A stretch of DNA of 64,000 nt from Kribbella sp. VKM Ac-2569 (GTDB lineage: Bacteria > Actinomycetota > Actinomycetes > Propionibacteriales > Kribbellaceae): the NCBI RefSeq assembly GCF_004216905.1, contig NZ_SGXJ01000001.1, forward strand, positions 310,001 to 374,000. The letters run 5' to 3'. The notes under the pieces are model-generated. The model saw nothing but the letters and a program-made list of their open reading frames with translations. It had not been told where the DNA came from and did no database searches. The number at the start of each line of letters is the position of its first letter. Position 1 is the stretch's first letter. Below are positions 26,452-39,041 of this stretch, piece by piece. The position numbers were made by a program, and so were the translations under genes.

Positions 26452-27636
26452 GTGACTACAACCACCCTCCCGGCCGTCGATCACCGCGGCCCGGTCACCG
26501 GCCGGGAGCGCGCGCTGGCCCCCGACCTGATCCGCGGCGCGATGCTGCTGATGATCGGCCTGGCGAACAGCGCCAACTTCGCGTTCGCCGGCCAGCCCGG
26601 CGTGGAGAGCGCGCCGCACGGCTTCGAGCGCATCCTGAACTTCCTCAAACTCACCTTCGTCGACGCCCGGGCGTACCCGGTGTTCGCGGTGATGTTCGGC
26701 TACGGCCTGGTGCAGCTCGCCCGGCGGCAGCGATCCTCGGGCGCCACCACCGGCGCCGTCCGGCGGATCCTGCTCAAGCGCAACGCCTGGCTGATCGGCT
26801 TCGGCGTCGTCCACGCGACGCTGCTGTACTTCGGCGACTTCCTCGGCGCCTACGGCATCGTCGGCATCATCTGCACGCTGTTCCTGCTCAACCGCGGCGA
26901 CAAGTTCCACCGGATCGTCCTCGGCATCTGGGCGTTCATGGCCGTCGAGGTCCTGTTCATCGGGGCCAAGGCCGCGCTCGCGATCGTCAACAGCTCCGGA
27001 CCGGCGCACGCGCTGACGAATTCCCCGAACCCGTCGCTGGCCGCTTCGTCGTACCTGGGCAGCCTGGTCGACCGGCTGCACGAGTACCCGCTGCACGCCG
27101 CGAGCGTCATCCCCTTCATCGTGATCGTCTGGCTCGGCATCTGGGCCGCCCGTCAGCAGATCCTGGAGAACCCGGGAGCCCACAAGACCCTGCTCACCCG
27201 GGTGGCCGTTGGCGGTCTCGGTCTCACCGTCCTGGGCGGCCTGCCGCTCGCACTGGTCGGCGCCGGCTGGATGCACGTCGACGAGAGTGCAGTGGACGCG
27301 CTGAGCCTGCTGTCCCACGTGTCCGGCATGTTCGGCGGTCCTGGGTACGTCGCCCTGTTCGGCCTGCTCGTCCTGCGGATCCGCAAGCTGTCGTTGCCGG
27401 TCCGTGCGATCTCGGCGCTCGGTCAGCGGTCGCTGTCCGGGTACCTGTTCCAGTCGGTCTCGTGGATGATCCTGCTGGCCCCGTTCACGCTGGACCTGCG
27501 GTTCGGAAGTACGGCGTACACCGCGGCGCTGGTCGCGATCGGTGTCTGGGTCGTCTCGGTCGCCGGCGCGTACGCGATGAGCCGGCGTTCCTACCGCGGT
27601 CCGGCCGAGACCCTGCTGCGCAAGCTCGTGTACTGA
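26452..27636 (+). CDS. DUF418 family membrane protein
   Basis: 394 residues from GTG 26452, with GGAGG 5 nt upstream. About ten membrane spans. The N-terminal ERALAPDLIRGAMLLMIGLA matches the start of DUF418/YeiB-like proteins, and FVDARAYPVFAVMFGYGLVQ follows near residue 70. The C-terminal DUF418 core includes LGQRSLSGYLFQSVSWMIL near 325. The family resembles acyltransferase-3-like membrane enzymes and its function is not established. It is followed after 18 bp by a GNAT gene in the same direction. Confidence 0.9.
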   Translation: MTTTTLPAVDHRGPVTGRERALAPDLIRGAMLLMIGLANSANFAFAGQPGVESAPHGFERILNFLKLTFVDARAYPVFAVMFGYGLVQLARRQRSSGATTGAVRRILLKRNAWLIGFGVVHATLLYFGDFLGAYGIVGIICTLFLLNRGDKFHRIVLGIWAFMAVEVLFIGAKAALAIVNSSGPAHALTNSPNPSLAASSYLGSLVDRLHEYPLHAASVIPFIVIVWLGIWAARQQILENPGAHKTLLTRVAVGGLGLTVLGGLPLALVGAGWMHVDESAVDALSLLSHVSGMFGGPGYVALFGLLVLRIRKLSLPVRAISALGQRSLSGYLFQSVSWMILLAPFTLDLRFGSTAYTAALVAIGVWVVSVAGAYAMSRRSYRGPAETLLRKLVY

Positions 27637-27654
27637 CTTGCGAGGATTGCGGTC

Positions 27655-28257
27655 ATGAGTGACTTCGGCGTACCGGAACCCGCCAACCTCTCGGATCTAT
27701 CAGGCGACACCCCGGTAGCCGAGACCAGCGTGCGGCTGGCGCTGCCTGCGGAGGCAGGAGAGATCGGCGAGATCCAGGTCGCGGCCTGGCGTACGTCGTA
27801 CGCCGGGCTGCTGCCGGCCGATGTCCTCGCCGATCTCAACCCGGCGCAGTTCGCGGCCCAGTGGCGGGCCGCGCTGGTCGCTCCGGGCGAGGCGCGGAAC
27901 CGGGTGATGGTCGCACTGGCCGGCCGCACCCTGGTCGGGTTCGCGGCCATCACGGCGTCCGACGACCCGGACGCCGACCAGCAGCACGACGCGTTGATCG
28001 CCGAGCTGGCGGTCAGCCCGGAGGCGACCCGCGCCGGCCACGGCTCCCGTCTCCTGAACGCCGTCGTCGACACGGTCCGCGCCGACGGCTTCCGCCGGGT
28101 CACCGTCTGGGTCAACTCGACCGACGACGTACTCCGCGCCTTCTACACCGAATCCGGCTGGGCCCCCGACGGCGCCCACCGCGAACTCGACCTCTACGGC
28201 GACGAGTCCGTCCGCATCAAGCAGATCCGCCTCCACACCGACCCCGGCACGGAGTAA
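27655..28257 (+). CDS. GNAT-family N-acetyltransferase
   Basis: 200 residues. A low-complexity N-terminus (about 1-22) precedes a GNAT domain: VRLALPAEAGEIGEIQVAAW, AWRTSYAGLLPADVLADL near 45, the strand IAELAVSPEATRAGHGSRLL with the acetyl-CoA loop GHGSRL near 125, and VTVWVNSTDDVLRAFYTESG. The YAGLLP element is common in small-molecule or protein acetyltransferases of actinobacteria. The substrate is unknown. GAGG lies 9 nt before the ATG. Confidence 0.9.
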   Translation: MSDFGVPEPANLSDLSGDTPVAETSVRLALPAEAGEIGEIQVAAWRTSYAGLLPADVLADLNPAQFAAQWRAALVAPGEARNRVMVALAGRTLVGFAAITASDDPDADQQHDALIAELAVSPEATRAGHGSRLLNAVVDTVRADGFRRVTVWVNSTDDVLRAFYTESGWAPDGAHRELDLYGDESVRIKQIRLHTDPGTE

Positions 28258-28369
28258 TCCCTTAGCAGGTCGGCGATCGGCGACGGGCCGGGGGTGGTGC
28301 TAGACGCGTCCTGGTGGGCATGACAGATTGTCACGGACCGATCACGCATGGCCATCCGCTGGAGTCTGC

Positions 28370-30085
28370 ATGAAGTACGTTCCACTGGCCCTGGGCGCGG
28401 CAGCCCTGGGGCTGTCCGTTGCCGCTGTTGTCGTCGTGCCGGGCTCGGGCGCGACGGCGTCGACACAATCGGCCAGTCAGGCACGAGTTGTCGACAAGCC
28501 ACATCAGGTGGCGACCAAGTACCTCAAGCAGAAACCGCGGTGGTTCGAGTGCGGCGACGCCGAACTCCGCACGTACTGCGCGAAGATCACCGTCCCGCGC
28601 GACTGGGCCAACCAGTACGCCGGCAACGACCTGCAGATCGCGGTCAGCAAGGTCGCACCGGCCAAGGGCAAGCCGAGCCGCGTCGTGTTCGGCAACCCCG
28701 GCGGACCTGGTGGCGCCGGCCTCGGGATGGCGCCGTACCTCGCGAGCCAGGCGCCGCTCGCCAAGGATCACCTCGCCGTCGGCTTCGACCCGCGCGGCAC
28801 CGGCGGCAGCTCGAACGTGAGCTGCGACGGCGCCCCCGGCTACACGATGGACGCGCGCGACCGCGCTCCCGCGACCCGCGACCTGATCGCCGAGGCCTCG
28901 CAGATGGCGCAGACGTACTGCGACCAGCAGTCCCGCGGCCTGCTCCCCTACATCACCACTGCGCAGACGGTGCAGGACATGGACCTGATCCGGCGGCTGC
29001 TCGGCTTCGACAAGATGGACTACGTCGGGTACTCCGGCGGCACCTGGCTCGGGGCGTACTACCAGACCTACTTCCCCGAGCACGTCGGCCGCTTCGTGCT
29101 GGACTCGAACACGGACTTCACCAAGGGCTGGCTGGACACGTTCGTCAGCCAGCCGCAGGCGTTCGAGCGCCGGTTCCGCGAGGACTTCGCGCCCTGGGCC
29201 GCCAAGTACGACGACCAGTTGCACCTCGGTTCGTCACCCGGTGCGATCATCCGCCTGTACGAACGGTTACGACGGGCTCTCAAGGAGCAGCCCGCGACCG
29301 AGGAGTTCATGGACGGCGCGGTCACCGTCAGGTACGACGAGAACACCCTCGACCTGATGGTGACCGGGGATATGTACTCGAAGCTCGATTTCCATTCCCT
29401 CGCGGCGGACCTGCTATTTCTCCATGACCTTTCCACAACGCAGGCAAAAGGCGGCCCGCGAGCCGCGCAACGCAAGGTCGACGCGCTCTCCAAGGCCCGC
29501 CAGCAGCAGCTCGTCGAGCGCGCCGGACGCGCACCCGTCGGGCTCCGGACGCTCGGCGAGGACGACGCCGAGGATGCGACGTTCACCGCGATCACCTGCA
29601 ACGACACGGCCTGGCCGCAGGGCCGCGAGTACGGCGAACAGCTCGCCGCCCGCCTCGGTCCGCACTTCCCGCTCGTCGGCTGGACGATGTCCGAGAACCC
29701 CTGCTTCTACTGGGACCGCCCGAACCTGACGATGCCCACACCGACCGGCAAAGGCTTGCCCACAACGCTGATGGTGCAGTCCGTGCACGACCCGGCGACC
29801 AGCTACAGCCTCGCCGCGGCGGCCCACAGCCGGTACGCCGGTTCGCGGCTGCTGACCGTCACCCGCGAAGGCGACCACGGCATCTACGGCGGTGTGAACC
29901 GCTGCGCCGACCGGATCGTCAACACGTTCCTCACGACCGGGGTCGCACCGGCCAAGGACGTCAGCTGCGCCGGCGAAGGCATCCCCGCACCGACGACCGA
30001 GGAGCCCGGTTTCGACGAGGGCACCGGTGCTCCTTTACGAAGGATCGCCGGATTCACAAAAGCTGTTTCCGGATATCTGCCGTAA
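28370..30085 (+). CDS. Secreted alpha/beta hydrolase, tripeptidyl aminopeptidase type (S33)
   Basis: About 571 residues. ATG 28370 has GGAG 5 nt upstream and opens a Sec signal peptide (MKYVPLALGAAALGLSVAAV). The oxyanion stretch FGNPGGPGGAG is near residue 105. The nucleophile is in YVGYSGGTWLGAYYQ near 220, the aspartate in QSVHDPATS near 470 and the histidine in EGDHGIYGG near 505. The long helical cap and C-terminal TAP-like domain match Streptomyces tripeptidyl aminopeptidases, which trim peptides outside the cell. Activity is inferred from the family. Confidence 0.92.
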   Translation: MKYVPLALGAAALGLSVAAVVVVPGSGATASTQSASQARVVDKPHQVATKYLKQKPRWFECGDAELRTYCAKITVPRDWANQYAGNDLQIAVSKVAPAKGKPSRVVFGNPGGPGGAGLGMAPYLASQAPLAKDHLAVGFDPRGTGGSSNVSCDGAPGYTMDARDRAPATRDLIAEASQMAQTYCDQQSRGLLPYITTAQTVQDMDLIRRLLGFDKMDYVGYSGGTWLGAYYQTYFPEHVGRFVLDSNTDFTKGWLDTFVSQPQAFERRFREDFAPWAAKYDDQLHLGSSPGAIIRLYERLRRALKEQPATEEFMDGAVTVRYDENTLDLMVTGDMYSKLDFHSLAADLLFLHDLSTTQAKGGPRAAQRKVDALSKARQQQLVERAGRAPVGLRTLGEDDAEDATFTAITCNDTAWPQGREYGEQLAARLGPHFPLVGWTMSENPCFYWDRPNLTMPTPTGKGLPTTLMVQSVHDPATSYSLAAAAHSRYAGSRLLTVTREGDHGIYGGVNRCADRIVNTFLTTGVAPAKDVSCAGEGIPAPTTEEPGFDEGTGAPLRRIAGFTKAVSGYLP

Positions 30086-30454
30086 CGAGCGCTTGAAAGC
30101 GGCTGAATTCACCTACGGACCGGCAGTCCGCGGTCACGGTCGGCGAAGTCCGGCCGGGGTTTTCGTTGTCAGGACAAATTTGTCAGGGCGATGTCAGGGT
30201 TCCGTCCCTGTGCGACAGAGCGTGATCACGGCAATCTTGAGGCAGCGCGGAGGACCTGGTCGTCGTCTGGGAGGGCTCGACGACCCGGCGATCATCGCGG
30301 AGGTGGCTTCGGCCGGCTGTGAGGTGGGGGGACTGCCTGGGGGGTCAGACAGAGGACACAGCCGGCCGGGTCACAACTCTGGATCCGCGCCCTCAGATCC
30401 CTCGCGGGGCATCGTCGATCCCCCAGGTCGTGGTGCTCCGCGAGGCACGCCCAC
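30086..30454. other. 369-bp gap without a credible gene
   Basis: No frame in this stretch has a supported start and recognisable protein. It holds three copies of TGTCAGG (30167, 30181 and 30192), the palindrome GACAAATTTGTC (30173-30184) and a GGGGTTTTCGTT run that might end transcription of the preceding hydrolase. The rest is GC-rich and featureless to the eye. The large regulator on the other strand ends at its right edge. Confidence 0.5.
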
Positions 30455-32953
30455 TCAGAGCGGATCGCGAGTCCGCGCCGCCTCTGGGGCGCCCGGGGGC
30501 GGGTAACCGTCCGCGACCGCGGCCAGTGGCGCCGCGCGACCGGCCGACCAGGCGGCCCGAAAGGCGCGTCGCTCGAGCGACGCTTCGACCGCGGCTCGGG
30601 TAGTTTCGCAGCCTGCCTTCTCGATCTCTGGTACGGGCGCCCGGATGACTTCTCGCACCCCGTCGGCCGCGCCGAGCAGGAAAGCGGCGTACTCGCTGCG
30701 ATCGCGTTGCTGCGCGACGGCGGCCAGCTCCTCGAGCACACTGGCCGACCGCCACCGGTCTCCCAGATCGCGATGCTCGGCCAGGCTTTCGTCGAGCAGG
30801 TGTACGGCGCGGTCGGTCAGGCCACGCCGGCGTTCGACGATGCCGAGCTGGTTCAGCGACCAGGCGACACCCTCGCGATAGCCGAGCCGTTGCGACAGCG
30901 CGAGGCTCTCCTGCAACAGGTCCTCGGCCTCGACCAGGTCACCGCCGTACTGCGCGATCGCGCCGAGGCTGATCAGCGACCAGGCGGTTCCTTCGCCGTC
31001 ACCGACGGCCCGGAAGCTGTCGCGGGCTCGTCGGCACCGACGCGCGCCGATCTCGAGATCGCCGCGGAGCCAGGCCACGAAGCCGAGGTGGTTGTGGGCC
31101 CAGGCCATCCCCGACCGGTCGCCGAGGCTCTCGTACAGGTCGTAGCTCTCGCAGTGCAGGTCCTCCGCTGCCTCGTAGTCGCCGCGTTCGCGTGCGACGC
31201 CACCGAGGCGTTGGAGAACCAACGCAGTACCGGACGTGTCGCCGAGCTCCTTGTACTGCCGCAGCGCGGTCTGCAGTCGCTCGGTCGCGGCGTCGTACTC
31301 GCACTGGAGGAACGCCAGCGTCCCGGCGCCCAGGTTCGCCTTCGCACACACCGGCGCAAGGTCCGCGATCCGTTCGGGCGGCACCGAGTCGCCGAGTTGC
31401 AGGGCACGCTCGAGCCACTGACTGCCCTCGGCGTAGTGCCCGCGGAGGTAGCAGAACAGCCACAGCCCACCGGCCAGCCGGAGCGCCTCGTCGACCGAGC
31501 TGGTCCGTAGCGCCCACGCCATCGCGGATCGCAGGTTCGCGAGCTCACGGTCCAACCGGTCGAGCCACTCCCCCTGCTCCGGCCCACGCAGACGGCTCTC
31601 CGAGTCCTCGGCGAGACCGACGTAGTACTGCGCGTGCCGCTCGGCGGCCTCGTCCGTCTGTCCCGCGGCCCGCAGGCGATCGGCTGCGAACTCCCGAATC
31701 ACGCCGAGCATGTAGTAGCGCGCGACGCCGCCGCGCCTGGCCACCCGGATCAGCGACTTGTCGGCCAGGCGTCCGATGAGGTCGAGGGCCTCGACCCGGG
31801 TCGCACCACCGGGAACGACCGCTGCCGCCGCGCCCAGCGTCCAGCCGCCGGAGAACACCGACAGCCGGGCGAACACGTCCCGCTCGGCCTCGCTGAGCAG
31901 TGCGTGGCTCCACTCGATCGCGCCGTACATCGACTGCTGGCGAGGGGACGCGGTGCGTGGACCGCCGGCCAGGATGCTGAACGACGTCTCGAGTTCGCTC
32001 GCCAGTTCCTCGATCGTCATGACGTTCGTCCGCGCCGCGGCCAGTTCGATCGCGAGCGGCATCCCCTCCAGGCGGCGCACCACACGCGCGACCTGGTCGA
32101 GCTCGCCGGCCGGGTCGTAGCCGCGGGCGATGGCGCGTTCGACGAACAGCCGCACCGCTTCCGACGATGCCAACCGGTCCTCGTCGTGCGGCAGGGAGAG
32201 TGCGGGTACGACGTACACACTCTCGCCCGGCAGCCGCAGCAACTCGCGGCTGGACGCGAGGATCGACAAGTTCGGGCAGTACTCGAGCAAGGTCGAGCAG
32301 ACCTGCCCGACTGTCGCCACCAGGTGCGAGCAGTTGTCGAACACCAGGAGCATCGTGCTCCGGCCGATCTGCTCGGCGATCTCCTCGACCAGGCGCGTGC
32401 TGTCCAGCCGATGCATGCCGATCGACGCGGCGACGGCGGGAGCGACCGCGGCGAAGTCGGTGACCGACGCGAGCGGCACCCAGCAGACGCCATCGGGGAA
32501 GTTGTCCGCCACGTCGCCCGCGAGGGCCAGCGTCAGCCGGGTCTTGCCGACACCACCTGGTCCGGTCAAGGTCAGCAAGCGAGTCAGTCGCTGCCCCAGC
32601 AGGCGCGTCGTCGCGGTCAGCTCGGTCGTCCGCCCGATCAGCTCGTTGGTCGGCGCCGGCGGTTGCCGTATCGGCAGCCGTGCGGAGCCGGCCTCCTTGC
32701 GCGCTGCCGCCGTCAGCAGGGACCGCTCGGGCTCACCGAGCCGCAGCGCGTCCGCGAGCAGACGCAGCGTCTGCGCCCGCGGCGCACGCCGGCGGCCTCG
32801 CTCCAACGCCGCGATCGCGTCAACGCTGAGACCGGCTCGTTCGGCCAGCGCTTCCTGCGACAGCCCCGCCTCCCGTCGGTGCCGGCGCAGTAGCCCGCCG
32901 AACCCAGCCCCCTGTACGTCGCCCGTGCCGCGGCGAGATCCGTCTGATGGCAC
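30455..32953 (-). CDS. Large regulator: XRE helix-turn-helix, NB-ARC-like ATPase, TPR repeats
   Basis: 832 residues. The N-terminal XRE domain reads LLRRHRREAGLSQEALAERA followed by GLSVDAIAALERGRRRAPRA (about 20-70). An AAA/NB-ARC-like STAND ATPase follows, with Walker A TGPGGVGKTRLTLAL near 140, a hydrophobic Walker B-like strand ending MLLVFDNCSH near 205, and GMPLAIELAAARTNV near 300. A helical and TPR region fills about 450-780 (for example GDLVEAEDLLQESLALSQRL). Such proteins bind DNA and sense unknown ligands through the TPRs. The target is unknown, and the gene-poor flank on its 3' side gives no clue. Confidence 0.9.
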   Translation of the reverse strand: MPSDGSRRGTGDVQGAGFGGLLRRHRREAGLSQEALAERAGLSVDAIAALERGRRRAPRAQTLRLLADALRLGEPERSLLTAAARKEAGSARLPIRQPPAPTNELIGRTTELTATTRLLGQRLTRLLTLTGPGGVGKTRLTLALAGDVADNFPDGVCWVPLASVTDFAAVAPAVAASIGMHRLDSTRLVEEIAEQIGRSTMLLVFDNCSHLVATVGQVCSTLLEYCPNLSILASSRELLRLPGESVYVVPALSLPHDEDRLASSEAVRLFVERAIARGYDPAGELDQVARVVRRLEGMPLAIELAAARTNVMTIEELASELETSFSILAGGPRTASPRQQSMYGAIEWSHALLSEAERDVFARLSVFSGGWTLGAAAAVVPGGATRVEALDLIGRLADKSLIRVARRGGVARYYMLGVIREFAADRLRAAGQTDEAAERHAQYYVGLAEDSESRLRGPEQGEWLDRLDRELANLRSAMAWALRTSSVDEALRLAGGLWLFCYLRGHYAEGSQWLERALQLGDSVPPERIADLAPVCAKANLGAGTLAFLQCEYDAATERLQTALRQYKELGDTSGTALVLQRLGGVARERGDYEAAEDLHCESYDLYESLGDRSGMAWAHNHLGFVAWLRGDLEIGARRCRRARDSFRAVGDGEGTAWSLISLGAIAQYGGDLVEAEDLLQESLALSQRLGYREGVAWSLNQLGIVERRRGLTDRAVHLLDESLAEHRDLGDRWRSASVLEELAAVAQQRDRSEYAAFLLGAADGVREVIRAPVPEIEKAGCETTRAAVEASLERRAFRAAWSAGRAAPLAAVADGYPPPGAPEAARTRDPL

Positions 32954-33062
32954 AGGACGGCCCCACCCAGTCTCCGACCTTTACGTGGCGGCTGCCACGT
33001 AACTGCGAAAATATCGCGTTCCGCACCCCGTTGTCAGTTATCCCGGGGAACTGCCCCGGAAC

Positions 33063-33506
33063 TCATGCGGTCCGATCGTGGTGCGCGATGGCGGTTCGCA
33101 TCGATTCCCGGGCCCGTTTCCGGTCCCCCGCGGCGTCGTACGCCGTCGACAGCCGGAACCACACCCGCCAGTCCTCGGGGGCCGCTTCCGCCTCCGCCTT
33201 GTACCGTCCGAAGGACTCGTCCGCGGCCGCCCGGTCCACCCGGCCGGACGGCCGGCGCGGCAGATCGTCGACCGGCAGACCGCCGGCCGCCTCCAGTTCA
33301 CGCGCCAGCACCTCGGTCCGGCGCCCGAACTGGATCTCGCGCCAGACCAGGTACGCGCCGATCAGCGGGATCACCAGGACCGCGAGCCCGAGCACGACCG
33401 ACACCGGCGTACCGACCTTGATCAGCAGCACGCCCCGCCAGCCGATCAGCACGGCGTACGCGACGAACACGACCGCCAGCAGGATCGCGGTCTGCTTGGC
33501 TCTCAT
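33063..33506 (-). CDS. Small membrane-anchored TPR-like protein
   Basis: 147 residues. Two hydrophobic helices at the N-terminus (ILLAVVFVAYAVLIGWRGVL and VVLGLAVLVIPLIGAYLVW) are followed by an acidic linker. A single TPR-like helical pair follows (APEDWRVWFRLSTAYDAAGD then RKRARESMRTAIAHH). The start ATG lies one base after the dapB stop, so it is almost certainly translated from the dapB transcript. The family is conserved beside dapB in related genomes as far as I recall; its function is unknown. Confidence 0.75.
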   Translation of the reverse strand: MRAKQTAILLAVVFVAYAVLIGWRGVLLIKVGTPVSVVLGLAVLVIPLIGAYLVWREIQFGRRTEVLARELEAAGGLPVDDLPRRPSGRVDRAAADESFGRYKAEAEAAPEDWRVWFRLSTAYDAAGDRKRARESMRTAIAHHDRTA

Positions 33507-33507
33507 C

Positions 33508-36112
<2,605 letters not shown>

Positions 36113-36148
36113 GGCCGCAACCCTAGGCCATCACCCGACAGCTATCCC

Positions 36149-37144
36149 TCAGGCCGTCGAGTAAGCGGTTTGCGCATCCTCCGCGAAGTGGCACGAGACC
36201 GTCTGGCCGGACTTGATCTCCCGGAGCTCCGGTACGTCGGTACTGCACTTGGCCTCGGCCCGCAGGCATCGGGTGTGGAACCGGCATCCGGACGGCGGCA
36301 TCACCGGCGACGGCGGGTCACCGGCCAGCACGATCCGCTGCCGGCCCTGCCGCGCCAGACCGGGCTCCGCGGACAACAGCGCCTGCGTGTACGGATGCGC
36401 TGGTACGTCGTACACATGCTGGTGCTCGCCCAGCTCGGCGACCTTGCCGAGGTACATGACCGCGACCCGGTCGGAGACGTGCCGGACGACGGACAGGTCG
36501 TGCGCGACGAAGATGATGCTCAGGCCGAGCTCGCGCTGCAGCCGCATCAACAGGTTCACCACCTGCGCCTGCACGGACAGGTCGAGCGCCGACACGGGCT
36601 CGTCGCACAGCAGTACGTCGGGGTTCAGCGCGATCGCCCGCGCGATGCCGATCCGCTGACGCTGTCCGCCGGAGAACTGGTGCGGGAACTTGGTCTCGTC
36701 CTCCGGCCGCAGACCGACCAGCTCGAGCAGCTCGCGGACCCGGGACCGGATGTCGACCCCCTTGCCCACGTCCGAGTGCACCCCGTAGGGCTCGCCGACG
36801 ATCTCGCCGACCCGCATCCGCGGGTTCAGGCTGGAGTACGGGTCCTGGAACACGACCTGGACGTTGCGCCGCCAGCGCCGCAGCTCGCGGCCCCGGAGCT
36901 TGCTGACGTCCACACCGCCGTACTCGATCTGGCCCGACGTCGGCTTCTCCAGCGCGGCCAGCAGCCGGACCAGCGTCGACTTCCCGCAGCCGGACTCGCC
37001 GACGATGCCGAGCGACTCACCCTTGCGCAGCGTCACGTCGACGCCGTCGACCGCGCGGACGATGGTCTTGGCGCCGAAGTTCAGCGCCGGGCTGATGTCG
37101 TAGTGCTTCACGACGTTCGTTGCCACCAGCAACTCTTCGGCCAT
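36149..37144 (-). CDS. oppF: Peptide ABC importer ATPase, OppF/DppF type
   Basis: About 331 residues from ATG 37144, which overlaps the oppD stop by one base. Walker A GESGCGKSTLVRLLA near 52, signature FSGGQRQRIGIARA near 160, Walker B DVLLCDEPVSALD near 178 and the H-loop VAHDLSVV are intact. The C-terminal tail carries the cysteine cluster CRFHTRCLRAEAKC typical of peptide-transporter ATPases, which may hold an Fe-S cluster. It pairs with OppD to power import through OppBC. Confidence 0.95.
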   Translation of the reverse strand: MAEELLVATNVVKHYDISPALNFGAKTIVRAVDGVDVTLRKGESLGIVGESGCGKSTLVRLLAALEKPTSGQIEYGGVDVSKLRGRELRRWRRNVQVVFQDPYSSLNPRMRVGEIVGEPYGVHSDVGKGVDIRSRVRELLELVGLRPEDETKFPHQFSGGQRQRIGIARAIALNPDVLLCDEPVSALDLSVQAQVVNLLMRLQRELGLSIIFVAHDLSVVRHVSDRVAVMYLGKVAELGEHQHVYDVPAHPYTQALLSAEPGLARQGRQRIVLAGDPPSPVMPPSGCRFHTRCLRAEAKCSTDVPELREIKSGQTVSCHFAEDAQTAYSTA

Positions 37145-38145
37145 CAGACAGCCTCCTTCGCGGCTAGCGACGTACGCCGGATGCACGCGGCCTCACGTCC
37201 GGGCGCGATCGTCAGCAACGGCGGCACCTCGGCCGCGCAGTCGTCGACCGCGATCGGGCACCGGGTCCGGAACGCGCAGCCGGACGGGATCGCCCGCAGC
37301 GACGGCGGCGTACCGGGGATGGTCGGCAGCTCGCGGCCCTTGAGGTCGGCCGACGGCATCGAGCCCAGCAGCCCTTCGGTATAAGGGTGTACCGGGTTTT
37401 CGAGGGCCTCCGCCGTCGCGGCCCGTTCGACCACGTGGCCGGCGTACATCACCACGACGTTGTCGGCGACGTCCGAGACCACGCCGAGGTCGTGCGTGAT
37501 CAGCACCACGCCCATGTCCCGCTCGGCCTGCAGGTCGGCGATCAGCTCCAGGATCTGCGCCTGCACGGTCACGTCGAGTGCCGTGGTCGGCTCGTCGGCG
37601 ATCAGTACGTCGGGGTCCAGCGCGAGCGCCATCGCCAGCATCACGCGCTGCCGCATCCCGCCGGAGAACTCGTGCGGATAGTCGCCGACCCGTTTCGCCG
37701 CGGCCGGGATCCGCACCTGGTCGAGCATCTCCGCGGCCTTCTTCATCGCGTCCCGCTTCGACATCCCGCGGTGCACCCGGTAGCACTCGGCGATCTGGGT
37801 CCCGACGGACTGCACCGGGTTCAGCGCCGACAGCGAGTCCTGGAACACCATCGTGATCCGGTCGCCGACGATCCGGCGCCGTTCCCTGGTGGTCATCTGG
37901 ATCAGGTCCGCGCCGCGGTACTCCGCCGTACCGGACACGATCCGGCCCGGCGGCATCTCCAGGATCCCGGTCAGCGCCTGCGTCGAGACGCTCTTCCCGG
38001 ACCCGGACTCGCCCAGGATCGCCAGCATCTCCCCCGCCCGCACCTGCCAGGACACCCCGTCCACGGCCCGCACCGGCCCGTGCGGCGTGTCGAACTCGAC
38101 CGACAGATTGTCGACCTTGAGCAGTACTTCGCCAGTAGCAGTCAT
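37144..38145 (-). CDS. oppD: Peptide ABC importer ATPase, OppD/DppD type
   Basis: 333 residues. Walker [17 protein letters not shown] near 42, [16 protein letters not shown] near 160, [15 protein letters not shown] near 178 and [14 protein letters not shown] are intact. The C-terminal tail has [14 protein letters not shown], the matching cysteine cluster to OppF. It starts 4 bp inside the end of oppC and ends sharing one base with the oppF start. Confidence 0.95.
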   Translation of the reverse strand: MTATGEVLLKVDNLSVEFDTPHGPVRAVDGVSWQVRAGEMLAILGESGSGKSVSTQALTGILEMPPGRIVSGTAEYRGADLIQMTTRERRRIVGDRITMVFQDSLSALNPVQSVGTQIAECYRVHRGMSKRDAMKKAAEMLDQVRIPAAAKRVGDYPHEFSGGMRQRVMLAMALALDPDVLIADEPTTALDVTVQAQILELIADLQAERDMGVVLITHDLGVVSDVADNVVVMYAGHVVERAATAEALENPVHPYTEGLLGSMPSADLKGRELPTIPGTPPSLRAIPSGCAFRTRCPIAVDDCAAEVPPLLTIAPGREAACIRRTSLAAKEAV

Positions 38146-39041
38146 CGCATGAGTTTCGGGTCGAGGGCGTCCCGGATCGAGTCGCCGATGATCATGAACG
38201 AGATCGTCATCGTGGAGATGAACAGCGCCGGCCAGATGAACAGGTGCGGCGTGTCCCGGTACGACGCCGCGACGCCGAACTGCGAGCCCCAGGAGATCGA
38301 CGGCGGTTGCAGCCCGACCCCGAGGAACGTCAGCGCGGCCTCGAGCCCCACCATGCCGCCGATGCCGAGCGTGGTCATCGCCAGCAGCGGCGCCATCGCG
38401 TTCGGGAACACGTGCTTGCGCAGGATCCGCACCGGCGGCACGCCGATCGACCGGGCCGCCAGGACGTACTCGCGGTTGCGGACCGAGAAGACCGTGGCCC
38501 GCATCAGTCGCATCCCACCCGGCCAGCCGATCAGCAGGATGACGCCGACGATGATCCAGATGCTCCGGTTGGCGACCGAGTTCAGGATCACGATCAGCAC
38601 CACGATGCCGGGGATCGAGAACAGTACGTCGGCGGTCCGCGAGATCAGGCCGTCCACGAAACCCGGGAAGTACCCGGCCAGCAGACCGAGCGATCCGGCC
38701 AGCACGAACACGCCGAAACTCGCGCAGATGCTGACCAGCACCGACGGCCGCGCGCCGTAGATCACGTTCGCGAAGTAGTCGCAGCCCTGGATGTCGAACC
38801 CGAACGGGTGCCCCGAGCCGCGGCCCTGCCGGCTCTTGGCCAGCTCGCAGAACCGCGGATCGGCGGACGTGAACAGCTTCGGCACCGCCGCCATCGTGAA
38901 GAACGCGAGCAGCAGCAGGCTGCAGACGATGAACTGCGGCTTGCGCAGCAGCGCCCGGAGCAGCTCGCGGTTGGACAGGGTGCGGCCGTCGCCGATTTCC
39001 TGCGCCTCGGCGCCGACCGCCGCGGTGATCTGTTCAGACAT
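38142..39041 (-). CDS. oppC: Peptide ABC importer permease, OppC/DppC type
   Basis: 299 residues. A cytoplasmic N-terminal arm and first span (about 30-55) precede five more membrane helices. The EAA coupling motif near 190-210 reads EYVLAARSIGVPPVRILRKH. The N-terminal OppC domain has GHPFGFDIQGCDYFANVIYG near 75. It overlaps oppB by 8 bp and oppD by 4 bp. Confidence 0.95.
   Translation of the reverse strand: MSEQITAAVGAEAQEIGDGRTLSNRELLRALLRKPQFIVCSLLLLAFFTMAAVPKLFTSADPRFCELAKSRQGRGSGHPFGFDIQGCDYFANVIYGARPSVLVSICASFGVFVLAGSLGLLAGYFPGFVDGLISRTADVLFSIPGIVVLIVILNSVANRSIWIIVGVILLIGWPGGMRLMRATVFSVRNREYVLAARSIGVPPVRILRKHVFPNAMAPLLAMTTLGIGGMVGLEAALTFLGVGLQPPSISWGSQFGVAASYRDTPHLFIWPALFISTMTISFMIIGDSIRDALDPKLMR

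Noticed and set aside
30027..30506. 159-codon plus-strand frame after the S33 hydrolase
   Set aside because: Gly/Arg/Ser-rich, begins inside the hydrolase gene in another frame and overlaps the regulator; no start signal.
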